A stretch of 64,000 bases of DNA from Devosia indica (lineage in GTDB: Bacteria > Pseudomonadota > Alphaproteobacteria > Rhizobiales > Devosiaceae): positions 124,001-188,000 of the forward strand of contig NZ_PYVZ01000002.1 of the NCBI RefSeq assembly GCF_003056405.1, read 5' to 3'. Below are positions 1 to 8,437 of the stretch, piece after piece. Position 1 is the stretch's first letter, and each line of letters opens with the position of its first letter. The notes under the pieces are model-generated. The model worked only from the letters and a program-made list of their open reading frames with translations, was not told where the DNA came from and did not search any database. The translations under genes and the position numbers were made by a program.

Positions 1-142
1 CGCGCCGGGCCTGATCGATGGGGATGCGTTTGCCGCGCAAGATGCCGTTCAGATCGCAGACGGCGGTATGCAGCACTTCGATCTGTGGATTGGCCGCCAG
101 CCAGGAGACGATGTCTTCGTTTGCGATCTGATCGGAACTCAT
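1..142 (-). CDS. Glutamine synthetase family protein (PuuA-like), N-terminal part only
   Basis: Only the first 47 codons lie in the window; the gene continues beyond position 1. The start codon is the ATG whose complement is at 140-142. The visible peptide contains VCDLNGILRGKRIP, the usual beta-grasp N-terminal signature of gamma-glutamylpolyamine synthetase/GSIII-like proteins. The gene is divergent from puuD and an aminobutyraldehyde dehydrogenase. This fits the first step of the Puu route, ATP-dependent gamma-glutamylation of putrescine or another amine. The family is clear from the motif and context; the exact substrate cannot be judged from this fragment. Confidence 0.75.
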   Translation of the reverse strand, partial: MSSDQIANEDIVSWLAANPQIEVLHTAVCDLNGILRGKRIPIDQARR

Positions 143-221
143 GCCTGTGCGTTGCCCTTTTTGTATGACATAGCATCAGACTAGCAGGTGCTGAGGCGTT
201 GCGGGAGGCTGTGCAGCGAGA

Positions 222-1013
222 ATGCGAACAATGGATGCACAAAGACTTCGGCATCGCCCGGTGATCGGGGTGATTGCCTGCGGACGAGCTGTGGAAGGGG
301 AACCGGCCCAGGCGGTCAAGCACCGCTATCTCGAAGCGGTGGAGACACACGCGGATGCCATTCCGCTCATCGTGCCGTCAAATCTGGACGTCACGCACGC
401 TGCCGAAATCGTGGGGCGGCTTGATGCAGTCATGCTGACGGGCAGCAATTCCAATATTGCGCCGCATCACTATGGGTCCGCGCTTGACGCTCAGGCGCCG
501 ATCGATGATGACCGAGATGATTTCAGCCAGGCCCTGATCCATGCCGCGATCAGGGCGGCCAAGCCGGTTTTCGGCATCTGCCGAGGATTGCAGGAAATCA
601 ACGTGGCTTTGGGCGGTACGCTGCGGGACCTGCGTGAAGCGGGGCAGGGACATGTGCATCATGCCCCGCCGGATGTATCGCTTGAGGACATGTTCGGGTT
701 TGCACACGAGATTGACGTTGCCCCGACCGGCGTGTTGCATCGGATCGTGGAAGCCGACCGGTTGCGGGTCAATAGTGTGCATTTCCAGGCCATCGACCGC
801 CTCGGCGAGGGATTGGTGGTCAATGCCAGTGGTCCGGGCGGGATTGTCGAGGCCGTGGCGGCCAGCCACACGCCGGCGCCGGTGTTTGCCGTGCAGTGGC
901 ATCCGGAATGGCGGCCCGAGGGGCGGGCGCATGACCTGGCCTTCTGGCATTATCTGAGCGAAGCGGCGCGGGCGCGCTACATGCCTGCCCCGGGATCGGA
1001 GTTGAGTGCATGA
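222..1013 (+). CDS. puuD: Gamma-glutamyl-gamma-aminobutyrate hydrolase (class I glutamine amidotransferase-like)
   Basis: The 263-aa cytosolic peptidase-C26 family protein hydrolyses gamma-glutamyl-GABA to glutamate and GABA in the Puu polyamine pathway. The nucleophile elbow FGICRG places catalytic Cys at about residue 120, and the QWHPEW motif supplies His227 and Glu229, so the triad is intact. Length is normal for PuuD. A GGGAGG lies 13 nt before the ATG at 222; a second in-frame ATG at 231 is a possible alternative start. The stop overlaps the start of the aldehyde dehydrogenase by 4 nt (ATGA), which implies translational coupling. The divergent glutamine synthetase-like gene supports the assignment. 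Confidence 0.88.
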   Translation: MRTMDAQRLRHRPVIGVIACGRAVEGEPAQAVKHRYLEAVETHADAIPLIVPSNLDVTHAAEIVGRLDAVMLTGSNSNIAPHHYGSALDAQAPIDDDRDDFSQALIHAAIRAAKPVFGICRGLQEINVALGGTLRDLREAGQGHVHHAPPDVSLEDMFGFAHEIDVAPTGVLHRIVEADRLRVNSVHFQAIDRLGEGLVVNASGPGGIVEAVAASHTPAPVFAVQWHPEWRPEGRAHDLAFWHYLSEAARARYMPAPGSELSA

Positions 1014-2437
1014 GTGAAATCAAGACCCGCCTGTTCATCAATGGCGCCTATGTCGAGGGCCAGGGCAAGGTTGAAACTGCCTTCGAACCAGCCCTGGGCA
1101 CGCCATTGGCCGAGATTGCCTCGGCCAGCGATGCGCAGATCGACGCGGCGGTGATGGCGGCCGACACGGCCTATCGCTCCTGGTCCAAAACCACGCCGCG
1201 CGAGCGCAGCGCGGCGCTGCTGGCCATTGCCGCCGCCATTGAAGCCAAGGCGGACCAGCTTGCCGTGGTCGAGTCGCGCAATGCCGGCAAGCCGTTGCGT
1301 TTCGTCAAGGCGGGCGAGTTGGCCAATGTCGCCGATGTGTTCCGTTTTTATGGCACGGCGGTGCGCAACATGCCCGCGCCGGCGGCGGGAAATTATCGTT
1401 CCTCGACGCGCACGAGCCTGGTGCGGCGCGACCCGATTGGCGTCATCGCCCAGATCGCCCCCTGGAATTATCCGTTGCTGATGGCGGCCTGGAAGATCGC
1501 GCCGGCGATTGCGGCGGGCAATGCCGTGGTTATCAAGCCCTCGGAAATGACCCCGCTCAGCCTTTTGGCGCTCAGCGAAATATTCGCGGATATCCTGCCG
1601 CCCGGCGTCGTCAATGTGATCTGCGGCAATGGGCCGGAGGTCGGAAATCGGCTGATTTCGCACGATCTGGTGCGGATGATCTCGCTGACGGGCGATGTGC
1701 GGACGGGGCGCGCCGTGTTGCAGGCGGCGGCCGGCAATACGATCAAGCGGACCCATCTTGAACTGGGCGGCAAGGCGCCGGTGATCGTCTGCGCGGATGC
1801 CGATCTCGACAAGCTGGTCGAAACCTTGCGCGAGGCGAGTTTCTATAACGCAGGACAGGATTGCACGGCCGCCTGCCGCATCCTGGCACACAAGGACATT
1901 GCGCAAGAACTGACCGGCCGGCTGGAAACCATGATCGGGTCGCTCGTCTATGGCAGGCCCGAGCGGGACGATGTGGAGTTCGGTCCGGTGATCAGCGCGC
2001 GGCAGTTGGAACGTGTTGACGGGTTCGTGTCGCGGGCGCGCAGCGAAGGCTTTGAGGTGATGCAGGGCGCAGCGCCCGATCCCGATGGCTATTTCTTCTC
2101 GCCTACGCTGGTGGCCGCGCCGATCGATGCGGAGATCGTACAGAAGGAAGTGTTCGGCCCCGTGCTCAGCATTACGCCATTCGATGACGCGCAGCAGGCC
2201 GTCGATTGGGCCAATGCATCCGAATATGGCCTCGGATCTTCGGTCTGGTCGCGGGATGGCAGCCAGGCCATGGCGATTGCCAATGCGCTTGAATATGGGG
2301 TGACCTGGGTCAATACCCATGGCGTCATGGCAACCGAAATGCCGCATGGCGGCATGAAGAATTCGGGCTATGGCTCGGACCTCTCCATGCAGTCGCTGAT
2401 CGATTACACCCAGATCCGCCATATCATGGTAGAGTAG
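1010..2437 (+). CDS. Gamma-aminobutyraldehyde dehydrogenase (PatD/PuuC type)
   Basis: The 475-aa NAD(P)-dependent aldehyde dehydrogenase has the family's usual length. PWNYP (Asn154) is the oxyanion residue, ELGGKAP carries the general base Glu251, and FYNAGQDCTAACR carries the catalytic Cys285. This last motif and the C-terminal WVNTHGVMATEMPHGG stretch resemble E. coli PatD (YdcW) more than general betaine-aldehyde dehydrogenases. It should oxidise 4-aminobutanal, or its gamma-glutamyl derivative, to the acid. Together with puuD and the glutamine synthetase-like gene it forms a putrescine-to-GABA module. A hairpin follows directly after the stop. Confidence 0.85.
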   Translation: MSEIKTRLFINGAYVEGQGKVETAFEPALGTPLAEIASASDAQIDAAVMAADTAYRSWSKTTPRERSAALLAIAAAIEAKADQLAVVESRNAGKPLRFVKAGELANVADVFRFYGTAVRNMPAPAAGNYRSSTRTSLVRRDPIGVIAQIAPWNYPLLMAAWKIAPAIAAGNAVVIKPSEMTPLSLLALSEIFADILPPGVVNVICGNGPEVGNRLISHDLVRMISLTGDVRTGRAVLQAAAGNTIKRTHLELGGKAPVIVCADADLDKLVETLREASFYNAGQDCTAACRILAHKDIAQELTGRLETMIGSLVYGRPERDDVEFGPVISARQLERVDGFVSRARSEGFEVMQGAAPDPDGYFFSPTLVAAPIDAEIVQKEVFGPVLSITPFDDAQQAVDWANASEYGLGSSVWSRDGSQAMAIANALEYGVTWVNTHGVMATEMPHGGMKNSGYGSDLSMQSLIDYTQIRHIMVE

Positions 2438-2458
2438 GGCCCGGTTGCCCGGGCCCTA
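2435..2458. terminator. Hairpin between convergent genes
   Basis: A 10-bp perfect stem (TAGGGCCCGG / CCGGGCCCTA) with a 4-nt loop begins in the aldehyde dehydrogenase stop codon. It separates the rightward puuD operon from the leftward iron-uptake operon. There is no long T tract, so it may act as a weak bidirectional terminator or an mRNA 3'-end stabiliser. Confidence 0.6.
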
Positions 2459-2465
2459 TGTTGGA

Positions 2466-3425
2466 TCAGTCGGCGAGCGCATCGAGATCGCGGCCGGAAA
2501 TGGCGGCGAGCACGGCCGACGCCATCATGCCTGCGGCGGTATAGGAGCGCGCGACAGCGTCCTCGCGCGGCAGCAGCACGAAGCGTTCTCCCTGGCAGGC
2601 GGTGAGGAAATCGCAGAAGCCCGGCGCGACCGTGTCGATTTCGGCAATGGCCTGGGCAGGCGTTTGGCCGCGCGGAGCATCGTAGGTGAGGAACATGAAA
2701 TCGGCGTCGAACGCCTGCAATTCCTCTCCTGAAAACAGGACCCGGTCGCTGCCCTCGATAGCGTTGAGCACATCCGGAAACTCAAAGCCGGCGTCGCGCA
2801 GGACCTTCCCGATAACGCCATAGGTGTGCCACGCCTGGATCTGTCCGGCATTGGTCAGGATGATCGATGCCGAGATGGTGCGATCTCCAAGAACTGCCCG
2901 GATCTGATCGACCTGCGCCTGGTAGCGCGCCTTCAACAGGTCCAGCCGGTCCTGCGTGCCGGTCAGCTCGGCGATATCCTCAAAGGTCGCCAACTCCCCG
3001 CGCATATTGTCCTCGACCACCACGGTCGGGGCGATCTTTTCCAGTCCCTCGAGCGGTGTCTGCTGAAAGGCCGCGGTGATGATGAGATCGGGTTCCAGTG
3101 CGGCGATCGCTTCAAGGTCTGCCGGAGAGCCGCCGACATTTGCGATGCCGGAATTGTCGAAGGTTACGCCAGTCAGGGTAGCGGCACCGCGCATATAGGG
3201 TCCGGCATCGCCTTCGCGCCCGAAGGCGCCCACGGGCAGGATGCCGAGTTCCACCAGGGGAACGGTCAGCGAGCTGTCATGCAGGGTGACGATCCGCTGG
3301 GGCGCGGCGGGCACTTCCACGGTGCGACCGGCATCGTCGGTGTAGGTGCGGGTCTCCTGGGCTTGGCCAGGCTGAACGGCGGCAATCAGAGCCAGGCCGG
3401 CAAGGATGAGGGGCAGCTTGCGCAT
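2466..3425 (-). CDS. Iron-complex ABC transporter substrate-binding protein, paralogue 1
   Basis: This 319-aa periplasmic binding protein is of the FecB/FhuD (cluster A-II, TroA-like) type. It has a signal peptide of about 23 residues ending in GQAQ, then the family start TDDAGRTVEVPAAPQRIVTL and EPDLIITAAF. Such proteins bind ferric siderophores, heme or cobalamin and deliver them to FecCD permeases. It carries a Cys pair, C271-x5-C277 (FCDFLTAC), shared by three other paralogues here and probably a disulfide. It is the last gene of the eleven-gene leftward operon and closely resembles the genes at 3484, 4455, 6403 and 7404. Ligand unknown. Confidence 0.88.
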   Translation of the reverse strand: MRKLPLILAGLALIAAVQPGQAQETRTYTDDAGRTVEVPAAPQRIVTLHDSSLTVPLVELGILPVGAFGREGDAGPYMRGAATLTGVTFDNSGIANVGGSPADLEAIAALEPDLIITAAFQQTPLEGLEKIAPTVVVEDNMRGELATFEDIAELTGTQDRLDLLKARYQAQVDQIRAVLGDRTISASIILTNAGQIQAWHTYGVIGKVLRDAGFEFPDVLNAIEGSDRVLFSGEELQAFDADFMFLTYDAPRGQTPAQAIAEIDTVAPGFCDFLTACQGERFVLLPREDAVARSYTAAGMMASAVLAAISGRDLDALAD

Positions 3426-3451
3426 TGTCTACTTTCTCCAGTCAAATGGGG

Positions 3452-3477
3452 CATGGCCCGCATTGGTTCGGGCCATG
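3452..3477. other. Intra-operon stem-loop between substrate-binding protein genes
   Basis: A perfect 9-bp stem (CATGGCCCG / CGGGCCATG) with an 8-nt loop lies in the 58-nt gap between the genes ending at 3484 and starting at 3425. There is no T tract. It could be an mRNA processing or stability element that sets the relative amount of the distal binding protein. Confidence 0.45.
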
Positions 3478-3483
3478 GGCGTT

Positions 3484-4458
3484 TCAATCGGCCCTGGCGA
3501 CGAAGTCGCGCCCGGAAATGTGCGAAATGACCATGTAGCTGAGCACGCCGAGGCCGTAATAGGAGGAGGCGGAGGCTTCCTCGCGTGGCACGATGATCAT
3601 CTGGTTCTCCCGGCAGGCGTGCAGGAAGTCGCAGAAGCCGGGCATCACCTCTTCGAGATATTTGACCGCGTCGGTGGGGGTTTCCAGCGTGTCGGTGCGA
3701 TAGGTCACGAAGACGAAATCGGCGTCCAGCTCGGGTAGCGCCTCGGCGCTCATGCGCTCGAACTGTCCTTCGGCAATGGCCTCGACACGATCAGGGAAGG
3801 CAAAGCCTGCATCGCGCAGGACTTTGCCCAGCGCGCCATAGGTGTGCCAGCTCAGGACCTCTCCATTGACGCCCTGGATGACGTTGACCGAGACGTTTGC
3901 CGTGTCGACCAGGCGCTGGATCTGGGCAATCTGGCCTTCATAGCGCGCCTTGAGGACGGCAAGGCGATCCTGGGTGCCGGTGATTTCGGCCAAGGCATCG
4001 TGCATGCCAAGATCGCCGCGCTCGGAGTCATCGAGCACAATAGTGGGTGCGATGGCATCGAGCTGCTCGAGAGGCGCGGTCTGCCAGGGTGTGGTCAGGA
4101 TCAGATCGGGTTCCAGGGCGGCAACGGCCTCGACATCGGCGGGCAGATTGCCAACGAAGCGGATTTCGGAATTGTCGAAATCGACGCCGGTCAGCACATC
4201 GGACGAGCGAATGAAGGGCTCGCCTTCGGCCGTGGTGCGGCCGTGACTGCCGACGGGTGTGACGCCCAGTTCTAGCAGCGGCACGGTGATGGCGAGGTCC
4301 TGCAGCGAGACGATACGCAGGGGCTCGACCGGGATTTCAACGGTGCGGCCGGCGTCATCGGTGAAGGGGCGGGTGTCCTGGGCGGCGACCGGAAAGGCCA
4401 GGGCGAGGAGCAGAGGGACGGACGCCAGGGCCCGGAAATGGGTGACGGGCATGATCAT
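3484..4458 (-). CDS. Iron-complex ABC transporter substrate-binding protein, paralogue 2
   Basis: A 324-aa TroA-like periplasmic binding protein with a signal peptide ending near AFPVAAQ. The mature start, FTDDAGRTVEIPVEPLRIVSL, has the same layout as paralogue 1. The conserved Cys pair is at about C276 and C282 (FCDFLHAC). The start overlaps the stop of the upstream paralogue (4455) by 4 nt in an ATGA arrangement, which supports this ATG over a second one two codons later. It is probably a ligand-specific or redundant binding subunit for the FecCD permeases encoded upstream in the same operon. Ligand not predictable. Confidence 0.87.
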   Translation of the reverse strand: MIMPVTHFRALASVPLLLALAFPVAAQDTRPFTDDAGRTVEIPVEPLRIVSLQDLAITVPLLELGVTPVGSHGRTTAEGEPFIRSSDVLTGVDFDNSEIRFVGNLPADVEAVAALEPDLILTTPWQTAPLEQLDAIAPTIVLDDSERGDLGMHDALAEITGTQDRLAVLKARYEGQIAQIQRLVDTANVSVNVIQGVNGEVLSWHTYGALGKVLRDAGFAFPDRVEAIAEGQFERMSAEALPELDADFVFVTYRTDTLETPTDAVKYLEEVMPGFCDFLHACRENQMIIVPREEASASSYYGLGVLSYMVISHISGRDFVARAD

Positions 4459-5417
4459 TCCTTTGCGGAAAGCGGGGTGAAATTGCGACCGGCAATGCCG
4501 GCGTGAACCGTCGCGATGGCGAGATCCATGGCGTTGTAAGAGACGGTGAAGGCCTCGTCGCGCGGCAGGAACAGGACCTGGTCATTGCGGCAGGCGTGGA
4601 GGAAATCGCACCAGCCGGGCACGGATTCTTCCATGGCAGCGCGGGCATCTGCGGGCGTGTCGCCGCGGTCGTTGCGGTAAGTGATGATGACGAAATCAGC
4701 GTCAAGTTCGGCCAGGCGCTCGGCGGAGATTGTCGACTCCACGCGGAGCTCTTCCATGATCTCGATCGAGCTGAAGCCGGTTTCGGTCAGGACGTGGCCC
4801 AGTGAGCCATAGGTGGGGATGTAGGAGGCCACGACGGCGCCGGCTTCGCCGCCGCTCAGGATCGAGACGGTGGTGTTTTCGGCATTGGGGACGGCCTGGC
4901 GCAGGCCTTCAATCTGCCATTCCAGCCGGCTCTGCAGCTTTTCGAACTGTGCGGTAGCGCCCACGGCGTCCGCGAGAGTACGGAAATGATCGGTGCCGGA
5001 ACGGTTGTAGCGGTTCAGGCTGATGCTTGGAGCGATGAGATTGTACTGGCGAAGCTGCGCTTCATCGGCCTCGGGGGTGATGATGAGATCGGGCGAAAGG
5101 GCAGCGATGGCCTCCATGTCGTCGTCAGCCACAAACGCGATGTCGGAATTGTCAAAATCCACACCAAGAAGGGACATGCCGGAGCGCAGGTAGATCGACC
5201 CGTCGCCGCGCACACGGCCACTGCTGGCAATTGGCGCGATGCCCAGTTCGAGAAGAGGTATCGTCAACCCCACATCGTGCAGTGCGACGATGCGCCTGGG
5301 TTGGACGGGTATTTGTGTTGTGCCGGTGTCGTGGGTGAAGTCTCGCATTTCCTGTGCGGTAACAGGCGCGAGGGACAACGCCGCAATGACTGCGGCGATG
5401 GTCATATTTCTGATCAT
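4455..5417 (-). CDS. Iron-complex ABC transporter substrate-binding protein, paralogue 3
   Basis: A 320-aa TroA-like binding protein with an Ala-rich signal peptide (to about residue 22, ending VTAQ). The mature N-terminus DFTHDTGTTQIPVQPRRIVAL lacks part of the usual DDAGR motif, so this paralogue diverges at the ligand-proximal strand. The Cys pair is kept (WCDFLHAC). It overlaps paralogue 2 by 4 nt and follows the sucrase/ferredoxin-like gene by 66 nt. Its role is presumably capture of an iron chelate or heme in the periplasm. Confidence 0.86.
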   Translation of the reverse strand: MIRNMTIAAVIAALSLAPVTAQEMRDFTHDTGTTQIPVQPRRIVALHDVGLTIPLLELGIAPIASSGRVRGDGSIYLRSGMSLLGVDFDNSDIAFVADDDMEAIAALSPDLIITPEADEAQLRQYNLIAPSISLNRYNRSGTDHFRTLADAVGATAQFEKLQSRLEWQIEGLRQAVPNAENTTVSILSGGEAGAVVASYIPTYGSLGHVLTETGFSSIEIMEELRVESTISAERLAELDADFVIITYRNDRGDTPADARAAMEESVPGWCDFLHACRNDQVLFLPRDEAFTVSYNAMDLAIATVHAGIAGRNFTPLSAKE

Positions 5418-5483
5418 TGAATCAGGGCTCCGATTGTGCCTGAACGTCAGGCGAGTGGTCAGGTGGGGCCTGAATGGGGTTGG

Positions 5484-6398
5484 TCAGTGCGGTGCAGGGT
5501 GTTCGGTGCTCACCGCATCAAGGCACCAGCGCAGCGTGGTTTGCCCGCCGCCCTCGGCGACGACACCGCAATTGCCTTGGACAAAGAAGTTCTGGGCGTG
5601 CAGCCGGATGGAGAGGCGCTCGCTGAAGACATCGGCGAAAAGGGTCAGCTCTGTGCCTTCGTCGACATGATCGGGGATCGACCCGCTCAAAGGGACCTCG
5701 CGCACCGTGTGCCCGCGCTCAGCGGCCCAGCGCATGGCGGCCAGTTCGGCGATCTGGGCGGGTTCGGGCTGGCCGGAGCGACCCTTATAGGCGGGCAGGT
5801 AGATCTCATCGCGCTCAAGCGCTGCGAGAAACGCCGGGGCGAGACCGGCGGTCATGCGGCCATAGCGCTGACGCTGTGGCATCACGACAAGCGAGGCGGC
5901 AAATCGACACCCACCGATATGGGTGGCCTGCACGATGTTGAAGCGTGTCGGATCGGCGATGGCGACCAGCGCCTTGTAGGTGGAAAAGCCATGGCGGGCG
6001 CAGCACGCATCGCGCCGGCTGTCAGTGCAGCAGATGATCGTTGAGCGGGTATCGATCCTGCCAGCAAACACATTGCCATCAACATAGTTGTGGATGGCCT
6101 TGATGAGATCGGCTTCATCGGGGAAGTCGGCAAAGACGTTCTCGGGCAAGGCGTGGAGCGTGGGCAGGCTGCCTTGTGCTTCGACCTTGTCGACCAGGGC
6201 CACATGCAATCCTGCCTGGGAGGCTGCATGCAGCGCGGCGGTGAGATCTGCCGACATATCAACCGATTCCCAGCGTGGGGTACGCCATTTGCCACGTGGC
6301 CAGGCCAGCATGAGGATGCGCTGCGGCGCATCCCCAAGGCCCTCAAGCGGTTCGCCGCGTTCGCGGCAGAGATCGGTGCAGAAGACGTGCTTGCTCAT
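5484..6398 (-). CDS. Sucrase/ferredoxin-like [2Fe-2S] protein
   Basis: A 304-aa cytosolic protein of the Suc_Fer-like (Apd1-related) family. The N-terminal half starts FCTDLCRERGEPLEG. The C-terminal thioredoxin-like ferredoxin domain contains ICCTDSRRDACC (C123, C124, C132, C133) and THIGGCRFA (H160, C164). In the Apd1 family the cluster is held by a C-x8-C pair and an H-x3-H pair. Here the second His is Cys164, so a 3Cys/1His ligand set is possible. I chose the ATG at 6398, four nt after the upstream stop; a longer reading frame overlaps the previous gene. Lying inside an iron-complex uptake operon, it may be the cytosolic ferric-chelate reductase or iron-release factor (inference). Confidence 0.82.
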   Translation of the reverse strand: MSKHVFCTDLCRERGEPLEGLGDAPQRILMLAWPRGKWRTPRWESVDMSADLTAALHAASQAGLHVALVDKVEAQGSLPTLHALPENVFADFPDEADLIKAIHNYVDGNVFAGRIDTRSTIICCTDSRRDACCARHGFSTYKALVAIADPTRFNIVQATHIGGCRFAASLVVMPQRQRYGRMTAGLAPAFLAALERDEIYLPAYKGRSGQPEPAQIAELAAMRWAAERGHTVREVPLSGSIPDHVDEGTELTLFADVFSERLSIRLHAQNFFVQGNCGVVAEGGGQTTLRWCLDAVSTEHPAPH

Positions 6399-6402
6399 GG
6401 CC

Positions 6403-7377
6403 CTATTCTGCAAATGGGGTGAAGGACCGGCCGGCGACGTGGCTTTCGACCAGCTCAAGCGCGAGTTCGAGGCCGGTCATGGTCGAGCCGAAGGTCGGGC
6501 CGGGCAACAGCACGAACTGGCCGTTCCGGCAGGCGGTCAGGGCCTGGCACCAGCCGGGCGCGAAGGTTTCATAGGCGGCAAAGATCGCCTCGGGCGTCGC
6601 GTCGGGCTGCTGGCGATAGAAGCCGAAGATGAAATCGGCATCGAGCTGTTCGATCAGCTCGGCGCTCCAGGATGCCTGGTTGGCCTCAAGCGAGGCCACA
6701 GCTTCGGGCTGTGTAAAACCAAGGTCGCTGAGAACCTGGCCGATGGCGCCCAGGCCGGTGCGATAGACCCATAGCTCCTCACCAGCAGGAAACATGAACG
6801 TCTTGGTCGCCGAGATGATGGATGTGTCGCCGATGAAGGTTTTGGTGCGTTCGACATTGTCCAGATAGCGCTGATAGCGCGTGTCGAAATCGCCCGACTT
6901 GCCGGTGACGTCTGCCAGGGTCTTGAGGGTATCGACCAGGCCAAGAGAGCCGTTGTCGATGACCAGGGTGGGCGCGATGGTCTGAAGCTGTTCGATCACG
7001 GCCGGATCGTTATAGGTGCCGCCAATGATCAGATCGGGCTGCAGCGCCGCAATGGCCTCGATGTCGAGGCTGTTGAAGCCGCCGACATATTCGATGTCGG
7101 TATTGGCATAGTCGATACCCAGCGTATCCATGCCACCGCGCATGAAGACATTGCCATCAGCATCGGTGCGTCCCGCCGAGCCAACGACCGGAGCACCCAG
7201 TTCATAAAGCGGCAGGGCGATGATCTGGTCGTTGAGGGCCACGATGCGCTGAGGCTCAACCGGAATGTCGAAAGTCCCGTTGGCGGCGGTGAAGGAGCGG
7301 GTTTCCTGGGCAATGGCAGGATGAACCAAGAGGGCGGCGACCATGGCTGCGGCGGCCAGGATGGGTATGAAGCGCAT
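6403..7377 (-). CDS. Iron-complex ABC transporter substrate-binding protein, paralogue 4
   Basis: A 324-aa TroA-like binding protein with a signal peptide ending near HPAIAQ. The mature part begins TRSFTAANGTFDIPVEPQRI. The Cys pair is present (WCQALTAC). It precedes the sucrase/ferredoxin-like gene by only 4 nt, so the two are tightly co-expressed. Compared with paralogues 1-3 the first domain has extra residues (YVGGFNSLDIEAIAALQPDL). The function is capture of an unidentified iron chelate; redundancy or ligand specialisation within the array is inferred. Confidence 0.86.
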   Translation of the reverse strand: MRFIPILAAAAMVAALLVHPAIAQETRSFTAANGTFDIPVEPQRIVALNDQIIALPLYELGAPVVGSAGRTDADGNVFMRGGMDTLGIDYANTDIEYVGGFNSLDIEAIAALQPDLIIGGTYNDPAVIEQLQTIAPTLVIDNGSLGLVDTLKTLADVTGKSGDFDTRYQRYLDNVERTKTFIGDTSIISATKTFMFPAGEELWVYRTGLGAIGQVLSDLGFTQPEAVASLEANQASWSAELIEQLDADFIFGFYRQQPDATPEAIFAAYETFAPGWCQALTACRNGQFVLLPGPTFGSTMTGLELALELVESHVAGRSFTPFAE

Positions 7378-7403
7378 TGATGAAATTCCTTTTGCCGTAT
7401 TGG

Positions 7404-8399
7404 TCAGGAACTGGGGGTGAGCGGAACGAAATCACGTGTGCCGATCTGCGAAACGATGATGTCGAGCACCGAGCGCAGGGCCTGGAAGCTGACCGCGCGC
7501 ATTTCCTCGCGATTGACCATGAAAACCTGGTTGTGGCGGCCGGCATGGAGGATCTCGCGCCACCCGGGCAGCGCGGCGTCCCAGGCCTCCAGCTTCTGTG
7601 TGGGGCTCTGGTTGCGGGCGGTCCAATAGGTGTCGATCATGAAGTCGGCGTCGATCTGGGGCAGCAGCTCGAGGCTGAGATTGGCATTGGCCTCTTCCAT
7701 ACCGGCGATGATTGCCGGCATGGAAAGGCCAAGGTCGCGCAGAACCTGGCCGAGCGTGCCATAGTCGCGATAGACCGAAATGCGATCTTCGAATGCTGAG
7801 GCAACGGCAACCGAGATTGTCGAGGTGTCGCCCACGGTTTCCGCCAGTGTCTGGCGGGCCCGGTCCAGCCGTTCGGCATAGCGGGCGCTGAGCCGCGCGA
7901 AGGTGTCCTCCCTGTCGGCGAGGTCGGCGACCTTGGCATACATGTCGAGCATGTCCTGACCCCAGACCTGCAGCACCACTGTCGGCGCAATCAGGGAGAG
8001 GCGGTCGTAATCGTCAGAGGCGAAATCGGGGATAATGATCAAGTCCGGCTCAACGGCCGAAATGGCCTCATAGTCGTGGTCATTGGGGCTGCCGACCCAG
8101 GTAACACCGGATTCCTCGAATCGGAAATCAAGGGCGTCATAGGCGCCCCGGACATAGGGGCGCCCCCCATTGACGGCCTCGTTGACCAGGCCGGACGAGC
8201 CGACCAGATTGGCCCCCAGCTCATAGAGCGGCGCGGTAAACTGCTCGCCACGCAGCGACACGATGCGCTGGGGCGACACCGGGATGGTGACCTCGTGGCC
8301 CTGGTCATCGACAAACAGGCGCGTTTCCTGCCCATGGGCGGCAGTGGCGAAGGCCAGCAGGCCAGCCATCGCCAGGGCACCAAGCTTGATAAGGTTCAT
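7404..8399 (-). CDS. Iron-complex ABC transporter substrate-binding protein, paralogue 5 (Cys pair lost)
   Basis: A 331-aa TroA-like binding protein with a signal peptide ending ATAAHGQ and a mature start VDDQGHEVTIPVSPQRIVSL. It belongs to the same five-member family as the genes at 2466-7377. However, the conserved C-x5-C segment is replaced by WREILHAGR, so both cysteines are gone while the surrounding sequence is kept. It is the first of the five paralogues in transcription order and follows the divergent binding protein gene at 8438 by 38 nt. Confidence 0.86.
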   Translation of the reverse strand: MNLIKLGALAMAGLLAFATAAHGQETRLFVDDQGHEVTIPVSPQRIVSLRGEQFTAPLYELGANLVGSSGLVNEAVNGGRPYVRGAYDALDFRFEESGVTWVGSPNDHDYEAISAVEPDLIIIPDFASDDYDRLSLIAPTVVLQVWGQDMLDMYAKVADLADREDTFARLSARYAERLDRARQTLAETVGDTSTISVAVASAFEDRISVYRDYGTLGQVLRDLGLSMPAIIAGMEEANANLSLELLPQIDADFMIDTYWTARNQSPTQKLEAWDAALPGWREILHAGRHNQVFMVNREEMRAVSFQALRSVLDIIVSQIGTRDFVPLTPSS

Positions 8400-8437
8400 G
8401 GTTTTCTCTCCAGGTTGGGGGCCTGAATGGGTGCTCT

